Part shown: piece after piece, positions 7,301-15,814 of the stretch
Position numbering within the stretch: position 1 is the stretch's first letter
Layout of the letters: the number at the start of each line of letters is the position of its first letter
Source of the DNA: Rhodocyclaceae bacterium UBA1310
Lineage (GTDB): Bacteria; Pseudomonadota; Gammaproteobacteria; Burkholderiales; Rhodocyclaceae
Direction of reading: 5' to 3'
DNA: 30,941 bases
NCBI GenBank assembly: GCA_002307175.1
Contig: DBTS01000153.1
Location: 1 to 30,941 of the forward strand
Made by a program: the position numbers and the translations under genes
The notes under the pieces: generated by a model
What the model was told of the DNA's origin: nothing
Databases searched by the model: none
What the model saw: only the letters and a program-made list of their open reading frames with translations

Positions 7301-7320
7301 GCGAATAATTCTCATTAGCG
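7301..7320 (+). promoter_or_regulatory. Fur-box-like site of the iron operon
   Basis: The A/T-rich imperfect palindrome GCGAATAATTCTCATTAGCG lies 46 bases before the first gene of the iron operon. It resembles the GATAATGATAATCATTATC consensus for Fur. Iron repression of the operon is expected from it. Confidence 0.6.
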
Positions 7321-7365
7321 TTAGGATTTTGTCACGAATTCAAATCCATTTTTCCGGGGTAAAAA

Positions 7366-7926
7366 ATGTCGAAATCATTCTTTTTGCGTTCCGTGCTTGG
7401 CACTTGTGCAGGCGGCGCCCTATTGATGTGGGCCGGGTTTGCCTCGGCCATCGAGTATCCGATTGGCAAACCCCAGCAGATGGCGGGCATGCAGATTGCC
7501 GCAGTCTATCTGCAGCCGGTGGTGATGGAACCGGAAGGCATGATGCGCGATGCGAAGGACTCCGACGTGCATCTGGAAGCCGATATTTCCGCCCTCGCCA
7601 GCAACTCCAACGGGTTCCCGGAAGGCTCCTGGGTGCCGTATCTGGTGGTGGGCTACGAGTTGACGAAGAAGGGTTCGAGCGAGGTTCTCAAGGGCGACAT
7701 GATGCCGATGGTGGCCAACGATGGCCCGCACTATGGCGACAATGTGAAGCTCAACGGCCCCGGCCAGTATCACCTGAAGCTGACGATTGCCGCGCCTTCC
7801 GCCAACATGCATTCGCACTTTGGTCGCCACATTGATCGCCAGACCGGTGTTGGCCCGTGGTTCAAGCCTTTCGTTGCTGAATACGATTTCACCTTCGCCG
7901 GTATCGGCAAGAAGGGTGGGTACTAA
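7366..7926 (+). CDS. ftrA: P19/FtrA-type periplasmic iron-binding protein
   Basis: A 186-residue secreted protein of the P19/Tp34 family (iron transporter domain). A signal peptide is followed by a predicted cut after AGFASA (about residue 28). Conserved metal-site elements are visible: a Met/Glu-rich stretch MEPEGMM, the DVHLEADI motif, an HYGDNV turn, and MHSHFGRH near the C-terminus. Family members bind iron and copper at the dimer interface and act with a high-affinity iron permease. It is the first gene of a five-gene operon with a Fur-like site upstream. The next gene begins one base after the stop codon. Symbol by homology to the Bordetella/Brucella ftrABCD system. Confidence 0.9.
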   Translation: MSKSFFLRSVLGTCAGGALLMWAGFASAIEYPIGKPQQMAGMQIAAVYLQPVVMEPEGMMRDAKDSDVHLEADISALASNSNGFPEGSWVPYLVVGYELTKKGSSEVLKGDMMPMVANDGPHYGDNVKLNGPGQYHLKLTIAAPSANMHSHFGRHIDRQTGVGPWFKPFVAEYDFTFAGIGKKGGY

Positions 7927-7927
7927 G

Positions 7928-9340
7928 ATGCGTGCGACAAAGAAACTGCTCGTAGTGGCAGTGTTCGCAGCATTGCCGGCATTTCCGGTCTGGGCGCAGG
8001 ATACCGAGATCGAGGAGATGAGGGCGCAGCTCAAGGCACTGACCGATCGGCTCAATGCACTCGAAGCGCAGAACAAGGCACTCGAAAAGGCGCTGGATAG
8101 CGAATACCTGCGCGAGTCTGATCCCGAGATTGCCTCACGCGTGAAGGTGCTCGAATCGCAGACTTCGGAATTGCGCGAGAAGAAGGGTATTCTTGATTCC
8201 CTGAGCGGAGTGGCTGTGCATGGCAGCCTGACCACCGTGGGGCAGGGGGCGGATTCCCACGCAACCCTGACCGAGCGCTCTGCTTCAGAACTGAACTGGC
8301 GTGGAGACCTGACCATCGAGGCCCCTGCAGGAGAATCCGGCGACACCAGCGGCAAGATCTTTGCGCATCTGCGCGCAGGCCAGGGCGACGGGCTGGGTTC
8401 CAAACTCAAAAGCAGCTATACCGCCAGTGTGAACTCCACGGCTTTCCGGCTTGGTGGCAATTCCGATGCATCGGATTCAACCGCCCTGATCGCCCAGCTC
8501 TGGTATCAGCTCAACTTCAATCTGCGTGAGCCGGGGCAGGATGAGGCACATCGCCGCTTCGAACTGACGCTGGGCAAGATGGACCCCTTCGTGTTCTTCG
8601 ATCAGAACGAGATCGCGGATGACGAATCCACCAAGTTCATCAACAACGTCTTTGTGCACAACGCCCAGCTTGATTCGGGAGGGGATGCCGGGGTGGATTC
8701 CTATGGCTTCTCACCGGGCGTGCGGCTGGCTTATCGTGATGAATCCGAGGGGACCCAGTACTGGCAGCTGTCGACAGCGGTGTACGGATCAGGGAATGGC
8801 GCCACCTACGATACCAGTTTCACCACGCCTTTCCTGATCGCCCAGGCGGAACGGGGATTGAAGCTCTTCAGCGGGAAGGATGGCACTTATCGTGCCTATG
8901 TCTGGCGCAATGGCCGGGCCACTGATTTCACGGGCGAGCAGGCTCCGCACTCGGGCTGGGGGATGTCGCTCAATCAGCGGATGCCGTGGGGTGTGACGCT
9001 ATTCAGCCGTTACGGCCAGGAAATGAGTGGCAAGGTCAAGTTCAACCGTTCCCTCACGCTTGGTTCCGAAATTTCAGGTAACGCCTGGGATCGTGGTGCG
9101 GATGCCATTGGCCTGGCCGTCGGCTGGCTGTCGACAAGCCGGGCGTGGAAAGAAGCCTCGCAGGAAACCGAGGGCTATCAGGCCGGCGGCAGGGAGAAAG
9201 TCTATGAGCTGTACTACCGCTATCGTGTGAATCCGGCCTTCGAACTCAGCCCGGATGTGCAATATATCCAGAAGCCTGCTGGCAATCAGGATGCCAAGGA
9301 TGATTTTGCCTACGGTCTGCGCGCCAAGGTGAGTTTCTGA
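7928..9340 (+). CDS. OprB-like outer-membrane porin inside the iron operon
   Basis: A 470-residue protein with a signal peptide (cut near FPVWA/QD, about residue 23). A coiled coil follows (about 25-95: EIEEMRAQLKALTDRLNALE and further heptads), then a beta-barrel of about 350 residues with alternating strands and a C-terminal Phe (AKVSF). Barrel segments such as LTLGKMDPFVFFDQN, GVTLFSRYG and RSLTLGSEISG fit the carbohydrate-selective porin OprB family. The start follows the FtrA stop by one base, and its TGA overlaps the next ATG by one base, so it is a tightly coupled operon member. Classical ftrABCD operons lack a porin at this place, which suggests outer-membrane entry of the iron substrate. 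Substrate is not visible from sequence. Confidence 0.82.
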   Translation: MRATKKLLVVAVFAALPAFPVWAQDTEIEEMRAQLKALTDRLNALEAQNKALEKALDSEYLRESDPEIASRVKVLESQTSELREKKGILDSLSGVAVHGSLTTVGQGADSHATLTERSASELNWRGDLTIEAPAGESGDTSGKIFAHLRAGQGDGLGSKLKSSYTASVNSTAFRLGGNSDASDSTALIAQLWYQLNFNLREPGQDEAHRRFELTLGKMDPFVFFDQNEIADDESTKFINNVFVHNAQLDSGGDAGVDSYGFSPGVRLAYRDESEGTQYWQLSTAVYGSGNGATYDTSFTTPFLIAQAERGLKLFSGKDGTYRAYVWRNGRATDFTGEQAPHSGWGMSLNQRMPWGVTLFSRYGQEMSGKVKFNRSLTLGSEISGNAWDRGADAIGLAVGWLSTSRAWKEASQETEGYQAGGREKVYELYYRYRVNPAFELSPDVQYIQKPAGNQDAKDDFAYGLRAKVSF

Positions 9341-9687
9341 TGAATGCGCCACGCCTGATTCTTCTGCTGATGATGCTGCCGTTGCTGTGCCTGGCGATGG
9401 CAGCAGCGTCGGCTGCCGAAATGCCGACTTTTATGATTCTCGGGCAGGGCGGGAAACTGATCCCCGCCACACTGAAGATTCCCGCCGGGCAGCGCGTCAA
9501 GCTGGTGTTCCGGAATCTTGGCCCAGGGCCGGAAGAGTTCGAGATCACTGAAATGCGCATCGAAAAAGTGCTTGCCGAGGGCTCCGAGAGTTTTGCTGTG
9601 CTGCCGCCGCGCAAGCATGGTGATCGTATCCGGCTGTTCGGGGAATTTCATTCCGGTACAGCCGAATGCCTCATTACGGTGGAATGA
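9340..9687 (+). CDS. ftrB: FtrB-type periplasmic cupredoxin
   Basis: A 115-residue secreted cupredoxin-fold protein. The signal peptide ends near AAASAAE (about residue 26). The fold begins FMILGQGGKLIPATLKIPAG, continues with VKLVFRNLGPGPEEFEI, and ends RLFGEFHSGTAECLITVE. The Asn/His/Cys-type copper site of classical cupredoxins is not complete by eye; His and Cys residues occur only near the C-terminal strands, plus Glu and Met residues typical of FtrB-like proteins. In the Ftr model it oxidises ferrous iron or passes electrons at the permease. ATG overlaps the porin stop; the permease gene begins one base after this stop. Confidence 0.82.
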   Translation: MNAPRLILLLMMLPLLCLAMAAASAAEMPTFMILGQGGKLIPATLKIPAGQRVKLVFRNLGPGPEEFEITEMRIEKVLAEGSESFAVLPPRKHGDRIRLFGEFHSGTAECLITVE

Positions 9688-9688
9688 T

Positions 9689-10504
9689 ATGTTTCTGAAT
9701 GCCTTTATCATTACCTGGCGCGAGAGTCTCGAAGCCCTTCTGGTGGTTGGAATCCTGCTTGCCTGGGCAAACACGCGCGAGGATGCTGCCCGCTATCGCC
9801 GTGTCGTGCTGGCCGGTGTGGCAGGGGGTGTGCTATGTGCCATTCTGGTGGCGGCTGGCGCCATGCTGGCACGTGAAACCCTCTCCGGCGATGCGTTGGA
9901 TATCTTCCAGATTGTGCTGCTGTTCGCTGCCTGGGGATTGCTGACACAGATGATTCTGTGGATGCATTCTAATGCTAAAAGCATGGGAAACGAACTGCGG
10001 GAGCGTGCCCGCAGTGCCGGGAATGCCTGGGGTGTGGCATTGGTGGCCGGGCTGGCGGTGGCGCGGGAAGGTATCGAAACCGTGATGTTCCTGTTCGGTG
10101 CCTTTTTGCAGGCCCGAGGCCAAGCCTGGCTGGAATTGGCCGGCGGCATGGTGGCCGGCCTGGGGCTGGCCTGTCTGGTGGCAGCCGTGGGGGTTCGTGG
10201 ATCGCGCTATCTGCGCCTGGGCTGGCTATTCCGGGCGAGCGAAGTGCTGCTGCTGGCGATTGCCAGTGCCATGCTGGCAACCGGAATAGACCGCGTGCTC
10301 GGGCGCGATTGGCTGACGATGCTGGCAGACCCGATGTGGGATGCCGGAGCCTGGCTGGATGATACGCATGGCTTGGGCGGCATTCTCGCCAGCTTTGCAG
10401 GCTACCGTGCTCAGCCCTCCTGGCTCTGGGGAATCTGCTATGTAATCTATTTGGCATTCATTGCCTGGCGCCTGTGGCCACGGCGGGAAGTTGTCGCGAA
10501 ATGA
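9689..10504 (+). CDS. ftrC: FTR1-family high-affinity iron permease
   Basis: A 271-residue inner-membrane protein with about seven hydrophobic segments. Both iron-binding REXXE motifs are present: RESLE at residues 11-15 in the first helix and REGIE at residues 126-130 in the fourth. These are hallmarks of FTR1/EfeU iron permeases. The start ATG lies one base after the cupredoxin stop, showing translational coupling. It takes iron delivered by the periplasmic FtrA and FtrB proteins into the cytoplasm. Confidence 0.93.
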   Translation: MFLNAFIITWRESLEALLVVGILLAWANTREDAARYRRVVLAGVAGGVLCAILVAAGAMLARETLSGDALDIFQIVLLFAAWGLLTQMILWMHSNAKSMGNELRERARSAGNAWGVALVAGLAVAREGIETVMFLFGAFLQARGQAWLELAGGMVAGLGLACLVAAVGVRGSRYLRLGWLFRASEVLLLAIASAMLATGIDRVLGRDWLTMLADPMWDAGAWLDDTHGLGGILASFAGYRAQPSWLWGICYVIYLAFIAWRLWPRREVVAK

Positions 10505-10520
10505 CGGGCGGTGTGCAGTG

Positions 10521-11960
10521 ATGACTCGCGGCAAGATGAAGCTGGTGCGCCTGCGCCTGCACCTGCGTCAGCGTCTGGATGGCTGGGTCGAGCAGCTTGG
10601 CCTGTGGATGGCGCGTTATCGCATGGTCATCACGGCCATGCAGTGGGTGGTGGTAGGCATCTATTTTGCACTGCTCATCATTCCCGCCACGCTGCCTTTG
10701 CCGAATGGCGTGGCCCGCATGACACAGAGCCTTACCCTCATTGCGCAGTTTGTATTCTGGGGTATCTGGTGGCCCGGCGTGATTCTCGCCACCATGAGCG
10801 TGGGCCGCCTGTGGTGTGGCACCATGTGTCCGGAAGGCGCCCTGACTGAGTGGGCCAGCCGCTTCGGGCGCGGTGCCCCCCTGCCCGCATGGCTGAAATG
10901 GCCGGGCTGGCCGACCCTTGCCTTCATCACTACCACCCTGTACGGGCAACTCATCAGCGTGTATGACTACCCCCGGCCCGCCCTGTTGATTCTCGGTGGT
11001 TCCACTCTCGCGGCAATCGTCATCGGTTTGCTCTACGGGCGTGGCAAGCGGATATGGTGCCGGCATTTGTGCCCGGCTTCCGGTGTGTTTCATCTGCTCA
11101 CCCGCATGGCGCCGCTGTACTTCAAGGTTGATCGGCAGGCCTGGGATCACTGGCAGCCTGTGCAACTGGTTGGGCGTGGGGAAGCGCAGCTTGTCCCCAT
11201 CAACTGCGCCCCGCTGGTGGATATCCGGCGCATGCGTTCTTCTGCCGATTGCCATGCCTGTGGCCGCTGTGCGGGGCACCGCAATGCCGTGCATCTGGCC
11301 CTGCGCGCCCCGTCTGCCGAGATTCTCAGTGCTACACCGGCCAGCGTCACCAGGGAAGAGGTGTTCACGCTATGCCTTGGCCTGCTTGGCGTGGCGACAG
11401 GCGCTTTTCACTGGTCAATGAGCCCGTGGTTCGTCACCGTCAAGGAATGGTGCGCGCAGTGGCTGGTGAGTCATGAGTGGTGGTGGGCACTCTCAAACGA
11501 TATTCCGTGGTTCGTGCTGACCCATTTCCCCGAGACCAACGATACCTTCACCTGGCTCGATGGGGCGATGATCCTCTTCTATATTGCAGCCACCACGCTG
11601 GTGGTTGGTGGCGGTACGCTGCTTGCCAGTGCGCTGGCAGCGCGGGTATCTGATGGCACGCCTGGGCGCTGGCGGGTACAGGCGCTCACCTTGCTACCTC
11701 TGGGCGGCGTCAGTGTGATCGTAGGGCTGTCGATGACCACGGTCACCCTGCTGCGCGGCGAAGGCTTCCAGCTAGCCTGGATCAATTTCTCGCGCCTCAT
11801 TCTCCTGGGCGGTGCCGGTGGCTGGGCCGCTTCCCTGGCAATCCGTCAGGTTTGGCGCGGCCGCGCCTCCCCCCTGCGCCGTGCCCTTGCCATTCCCCTT
11901 GCACTCGCAGCACCGGCGCTCGTTTGCAGTGCCTGGTACGTCGCCTTTCGGGTTTGGTAA
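10521..11960 (+). CDS. ftrD: FtrD-type membrane polyferredoxin
   Basis: A 479-residue membrane protein with several hydrophobic segments. Two C-x3-CP motifs lie in membrane-adjacent loops (C99/C103 in WCGTMCPEG; C180/C184 in WCRHLCPASG), as in NapH/YccM-type electron-transfer proteins. One ferredoxin-type set follows (C232, then C244-HA-C247-GR-C250), enough for one 4Fe-4S cluster. In FtrABCD it is proposed to recycle electrons from the oxidation step. The start is ATG 10521, 16 bases after the permease stop, with a weak ribosome-binding site. Last gene of the iron operon, with a terminator 65 bases downstream. Confidence 0.87.
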   Translation: MTRGKMKLVRLRLHLRQRLDGWVEQLGLWMARYRMVITAMQWVVVGIYFALLIIPATLPLPNGVARMTQSLTLIAQFVFWGIWWPGVILATMSVGRLWCGTMCPEGALTEWASRFGRGAPLPAWLKWPGWPTLAFITTTLYGQLISVYDYPRPALLILGGSTLAAIVIGLLYGRGKRIWCRHLCPASGVFHLLTRMAPLYFKVDRQAWDHWQPVQLVGRGEAQLVPINCAPLVDIRRMRSSADCHACGRCAGHRNAVHLALRAPSAEILSATPASVTREEVFTLCLGLLGVATGAFHWSMSPWFVTVKEWCAQWLVSHEWWWALSNDIPWFVLTHFPETNDTFTWLDGAMILFYIAATTLVVGGGTLLASALAARVSDGTPGRWRVQALTLLPLGGVSVIVGLSMTTVTLLRGEGFQLAWINFSRLILLGGAGGWAASLAIRQVWRGRASPLRRALAIPLALAAPALVCSAWYVAFRVW

Positions 11961-12025
11961 GTCACCTCTTTTTTGAGAAGTATTTTTCTTGCAGATCAGG
12001 TGAGAGAGGTCGCGATAACAAAAGG

Positions 12026-12051
12026 AGCTGCCGTGGCCTCGGCAGCTTTTT
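12026..12051 (+). terminator. Intrinsic terminator of the iron operon
   Basis: AGCTGCCG (12026-12033) pairs with CGGCAGCT (12040-12047) around a 6-base loop. The T-tract runs to 12051, and an A-rich stretch precedes the stem. Confidence 0.88.
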
Positions 12052-13074
12052 CATCTGTACGGCCCCCTGAATTTTCAGTCCAAACGGGTTGTCTGGCACC
12101 GCGGCGATAGCCACTTTAAAAAAGTGGTTTTCCTCAAGGATAGGCTGCCGCTTACGAGCGTATGCGCCAAGTTGGTGCATATGTTAAAGTTGTTTTACGT
12201 GGTTCGTGCCTGGATAGTGATAAGGATGGGGGGATTTTTGGCGTGCGAAATGTTTGCCCATAAATTTTGCATTAGTGCGATTTATGTGCAAAAAAATAAT
12301 CGTATCCGCAATATTTTTCCAGAAAAGGCTTTTTAATCCCACTTTTAAATTGTGGTTAAGCGTCTCCCTGTTGTCCGGGGGAAAACATGGTGCGAGCCTG
12401 ATTGTCGCGGGAAAAGCGTCCGATAGTTGAGAGTCTTTCGTGTTGCAAGACATTGATAATAAATGAATAAAGTTATTTATTCATGCTGAAATCATTTCGA
12501 AAGCCTGCACTGGCAGATCCAAAGTATTTGTCCTGCACTGTGTATGTATATGCGACTTGAACTGACGCAGCCATCTGCCCGATAAGTCTAAAGACATACG
12601 TACCAGGAATTGGGTTTTGTAGTTCTTGGCGCTGAAAAAGGTGAGGTGTTGTTCATGATTGGAAACATGAACTTAATGATTATTAAAGAATTTTTACAGT
12701 TTTATATCCTTATCTCAATAAGTTATTTGTATGCAAATAAGTGGAGGGCATAGCCTTTCGACCTTCCACAAAAAATGGCGAGACAGTTCGTGCCTCAAGT
12801 TGGTTTGACCCTAAGGTGCAGAATGGTGCAGAGGTCTGATGAGGTAAATTTTCCCTGTTTGGCCCTATTTATTTAATGAAGCAAAAACAAGGCTTTGCAT
12901 CTGGTTGTATCGCCGATGTCGTTTAGGCATGCCTGTTGCTTTGGTCAGCGCCAAAGCCAGGGTTGCTACTCGGCCGGGCAGGTTTTGAGAGTGGCCGATG
13001 TCTCGTCTACCGGCGGGGCTTCGGGGGGTGCGGCCAAAAGCCGCTGTTTGTTTCAAGTACTGGGAGGACCGGGA
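12052..13074. promoter_or_regulatory. Long AT-rich leader upstream of the TonB-dependent receptor
   Basis: About 1 kb without a credible gene, much more AT-rich than its surroundings. It holds several perfect inverted repeats: CCACTTT/AAAGTGG at 12111-12127 followed by TTTT; ATGAATAAA/TTTATTCAT at 12463-12484; GTTCATG/CATGAAC at 12651-12672; TTATTTG/CAAATAA at 12723-12740. A direct repeat CCTGCACTG occurs at 12504 and 12532. The last 150 bases before the receptor are GC-rich and may form a structured leader (GCGGC/GCCGC at 13030-13044). No Fur-box-like site was seen. Regulatory role is inference from position. Confidence 0.5.
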
Positions 13075-15681
13075 ATGAATAACTTTACTAAGCGACGAAT
13101 TGCATTTGCTGTGGCAACGATCGGGTGCGTCTCGGCTATGGTGCCGGCGTACGCTGCAGATGACGCCGTTACAGCGGCTCCAGCCACATCGGCCGACACA
13201 TCCAAGCTGGATCGTGTTGAGGTTGTAGGCTCCAACATCAAGCGGTCTGTATCGACGCAGTCGACGCAGGTTGAGGTCTACAAGACTGAAGATTTTTCCA
13301 AGCAAGGGCTGACGAGCGCACAGGACATCATCAACTCTCTGGCTTCGAATCAGTCGTCTGTCGTGGGAGCCAGTTCTGTTGGTTCGGATACGGCTGGGGC
13401 CTCTTACGCCAACTTGCGCAATATCGGGGCGCAGTACACGCTGGTTCTGGTTGATGGCCGCCGTGTAGCCAATCAGCCAGGTGGTACGGGTGGGTATGCC
13501 GTTGACTTGAATTCCATTCCGGTTGATGCCATCGAACGCGTGGAAGTGCTTAAGGATGGAGCTTCTGCCATCTACGGATCGGATGCCATTGGTGGGGTGA
13601 TCAACTTCATCACCAAGAAGAATTACCAGGGAGCTTCCGCCAGCATCAATTATTCCAAGCCTACCAAGAGTGGTGGTGGTCTTGAGAAGGGTATTTCGAT
13701 TGCAGGCGGAGTCGGTGATCTGGACAGCGACGGCTGGAACCTTCAGGGCACTTTTGCTGCGTCCAAGTCAGATGCTCTGATGTCGAATGGGCGTTCTTCG
13801 GTAGTTGCCAGTAATCCGCAATGGAGTAGCAATTCACCCGGAAACTATCGAAGCAATAAGCTCAAAGAATACGTCAATCCCAATTATGGCGCCTGCACGG
13901 GCGGGGGAAGCAAGAGCAACGGTGATGGTACCGGATATTGCAAAGAAAATACCAGCCAGTATCTGTCTCTAGAGCCAGAGGTGTCGCGTTGGTCGGCTAC
14001 GGCAAAAGCGACAAAGCGAGTGTTTGACGATTCAGAGTTTTCACTACAGTACATTCATTCACAGACCAAAACTCAAGCGACGATGGCTCCCACGCCGATG
14101 GCAGGGGATGTTACCTTGTCGAGCTCCAGTCCGTACTATCCGTCTGGTGAAACTGGCGACCTGTCTCTGTATGGGCGCACGGTAGGGGCAGGGTCGCGTA
14201 TCGAGAATTACACGACAACGATGGATCGTCTGCAGTCCAATCTTGAAGGCATACTGGCTGGCTGGGACTATAAGGCTGGTCTGGGTTATTCAGAAAGCAT
14301 GGGTGAAGCGACGCTCAAGTCGGGCTGGATTAATTCATCTCTGCTGCAGAGTGAACTGGATAATGGCACATTCAATCCGTTCGGCAGCAATTCCAGCAGC
14401 GTCTGGGACAGTCTCTCTTTGGCCGGCCTGCTTAACAAGTCGACGATGAAGGAATATACCGCCGACTACAAGATGAGTAAGGATGTACTGGCGCTGCCCG
14501 GCGGCAATATGGCAATCGCAGTCGGGTCAGAAATTCGTCGTGAAGAATTGAATTCCTGGGTCAATACTGCACTGGCGACGAATGCCATGTCTTCTGGCGA
14601 GGAAGACAGCAAGAGTACGTCAGGCGGGCGCACCGTATACGCCTTTTATGGTGAAGCTTTGATGCCGGTGATCAAGGGATTGGAATTCAATCCCGCCGTG
14701 CGCTATGACCACTACAGCGATTTCGGCGAGTCAGTCAATCCGAAGATTTCTTTCAAGGCTACCCCGATTAAGCAGCTCATGTTCCGTGGTTCGGCCAGCA
14801 CCGGTTTTCGCGCGGCGACACTTTACGATATGTATAGCCCGAGCTATACGACCTATACGGGAAGTAAGTACTCTGATCCGTTGGGATGCCCAAGTGGCTC
14901 GGGTTCTGCTGCCGCTTGCCAGGCTACCCAGCAGAAAATCATGTACGGTGGTAATACCAACCTGAAACCCGAAAAGAGTTATTCAACATCCATTGGGATG
15001 GTTGTGCAGCCCAGCAAGAGTTTGACGGCCAGTGCGGATTTGTGGACGACCGTGATCAAGAATCAGATTGGCGTTCTGTCTGCCTCGACGATTTTCAGTG
15101 ACCCTGAAAAATACAAGAGCCTGCTGGTTGCTGATTCCAGTGGCAATCTGGCGTATGCGCAAGACTTGACCACCAATCTGGGGGAAGTGCGTACTTCCGG
15201 GGTGGACCTTGCCGGTGCATGGCGTCTACCGGCAAGTGTGCTGGGTAACTTTCAGCTAAGCGTCAATTCCACCTATACACGCTTCTATCAGTATCAGGTT
15301 GAAAAGGGTGGCGCTTGGTACAACAACCTGGGCGCATATTCCAATGACTCGGTTGTGTTCCGCTGGAAGACCAATACCACGCTCGACTGGACGCGTGGTA
15401 GTTGGGGTGCTACGTTGGGAGCCAACTACATGTCCGGCTATACGGATGCGTATACCAATGATGATGACTCGCGTCATGTGGTCCCCAGCCTGTTGCTCTG
15501 GAATGGCTCGGTGACTTACAAGGTGAACAAAAATGCGACGGTCACATTGGGTGCCCGTAACATGTTCGACAAGAAGCCCCTTTACAGCAATCAAGACTAT
15601 ACCTTCCAGACTGGATATGATCCGCGTTATTCCGATATCTACGGACGTACCCTGTTCTTCAACATGACTTACAAGCTGTAA
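13075..15681 (+). CDS. TonB-dependent outer-membrane receptor
   Basis: An 868-residue receptor. A signal peptide (cut near VPAYAAD, about residue 28) is followed by a TonB-box-like segment (LDRVEVVGSNI), then a plug domain with YANLRNIGAQYTLVLVDGRR and IERVEVLKDGASAIYGSDA. The barrel occupies roughly residues 180-868 and ends in the outer-membrane signature LFFNMTYKL. The plug class is the one common in receptors for large or peptide-like ligands in Xanthomonas and Shewanella; the ligand cannot be read directly. The chosen ATG has GGGAGG at 13062-13067, 7 bases away; the frame is open upstream to 12895, but those starts lack a signal peptide context. It heads a co-directional block with its own TonB motor, M13 peptidases and ABC importer. 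Confidence 0.93.
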   Translation: MNNFTKRRIAFAVATIGCVSAMVPAYAADDAVTAAPATSADTSKLDRVEVVGSNIKRSVSTQSTQVEVYKTEDFSKQGLTSAQDIINSLASNQSSVVGASSVGSDTAGASYANLRNIGAQYTLVLVDGRRVANQPGGTGGYAVDLNSIPVDAIERVEVLKDGASAIYGSDAIGGVINFITKKNYQGASASINYSKPTKSGGGLEKGISIAGGVGDLDSDGWNLQGTFAASKSDALMSNGRSSVVASNPQWSSNSPGNYRSNKLKEYVNPNYGACTGGGSKSNGDGTGYCKENTSQYLSLEPEVSRWSATAKATKRVFDDSEFSLQYIHSQTKTQATMAPTPMAGDVTLSSSSPYYPSGETGDLSLYGRTVGAGSRIENYTTTMDRLQSNLEGILAGWDYKAGLGYSESMGEATLKSGWINSSLLQSELDNGTFNPFGSNSSSVWDSLSLAGLLNKSTMKEYTADYKMSKDVLALPGGNMAIAVGSEIRREELNSWVNTALATNAMSSGEEDSKSTSGGRTVYAFYGEALMPVIKGLEFNPAVRYDHYSDFGESVNPKISFKATPIKQLMFRGSASTGFRAATLYDMYSPSYTTYTGSKYSDPLGCPSGSGSAAACQATQQKIMYGGNTNLKPEKSYSTSIGMVVQPSKSLTASADLWTTVIKNQIGVLSASTIFSDPEKYKSLLVADSSGNLAYAQDLTTNLGEVRTSGVDLAGAWRLPASVLGNFQLSVNSTYTRFYQYQVEKGGAWYNNLGAYSNDSVVFRWKTNTTLDWTRGSWGATLGANYMSGYTDAYTNDDDSRHVVPSLLLWNGSVTYKVNKNATVTLGARNMFDKKPLYSNQDYTFQTGYDPRYSDIYGRTLFFNMTYKL

Positions 15682-15740
15682 GACTGGTCAGTCAATGGTC
15701 GGGTGACTGACTGTTCGCTCCCATACTATGTTGAAGTAAT

Positions 15741-15775
15741 GCAGTCTGTCCGGCGCAGTTCTCCGGACAGACTGC
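15741..15775 (+). promoter_or_regulatory. 13-base-pair hairpin between receptor and tonB
   Basis: GCAGTCTGTCCGG (15741-15753) and CCGGACAGACTGC (15763-15775) are perfect complements around a 9-base loop. No T-tract follows, so it is not a standard terminator. It could stabilise the receptor mRNA 3' end or attenuate transcription into tonB. A smaller hairpin TCAGTCA/TGACTGA lies at 15688-15710. Confidence 0.65.
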
Positions 15776-15814
15776 AATGTTGGTTCGACCTTGTCGGGCC
15801 TGAAGGTTTGGTTC

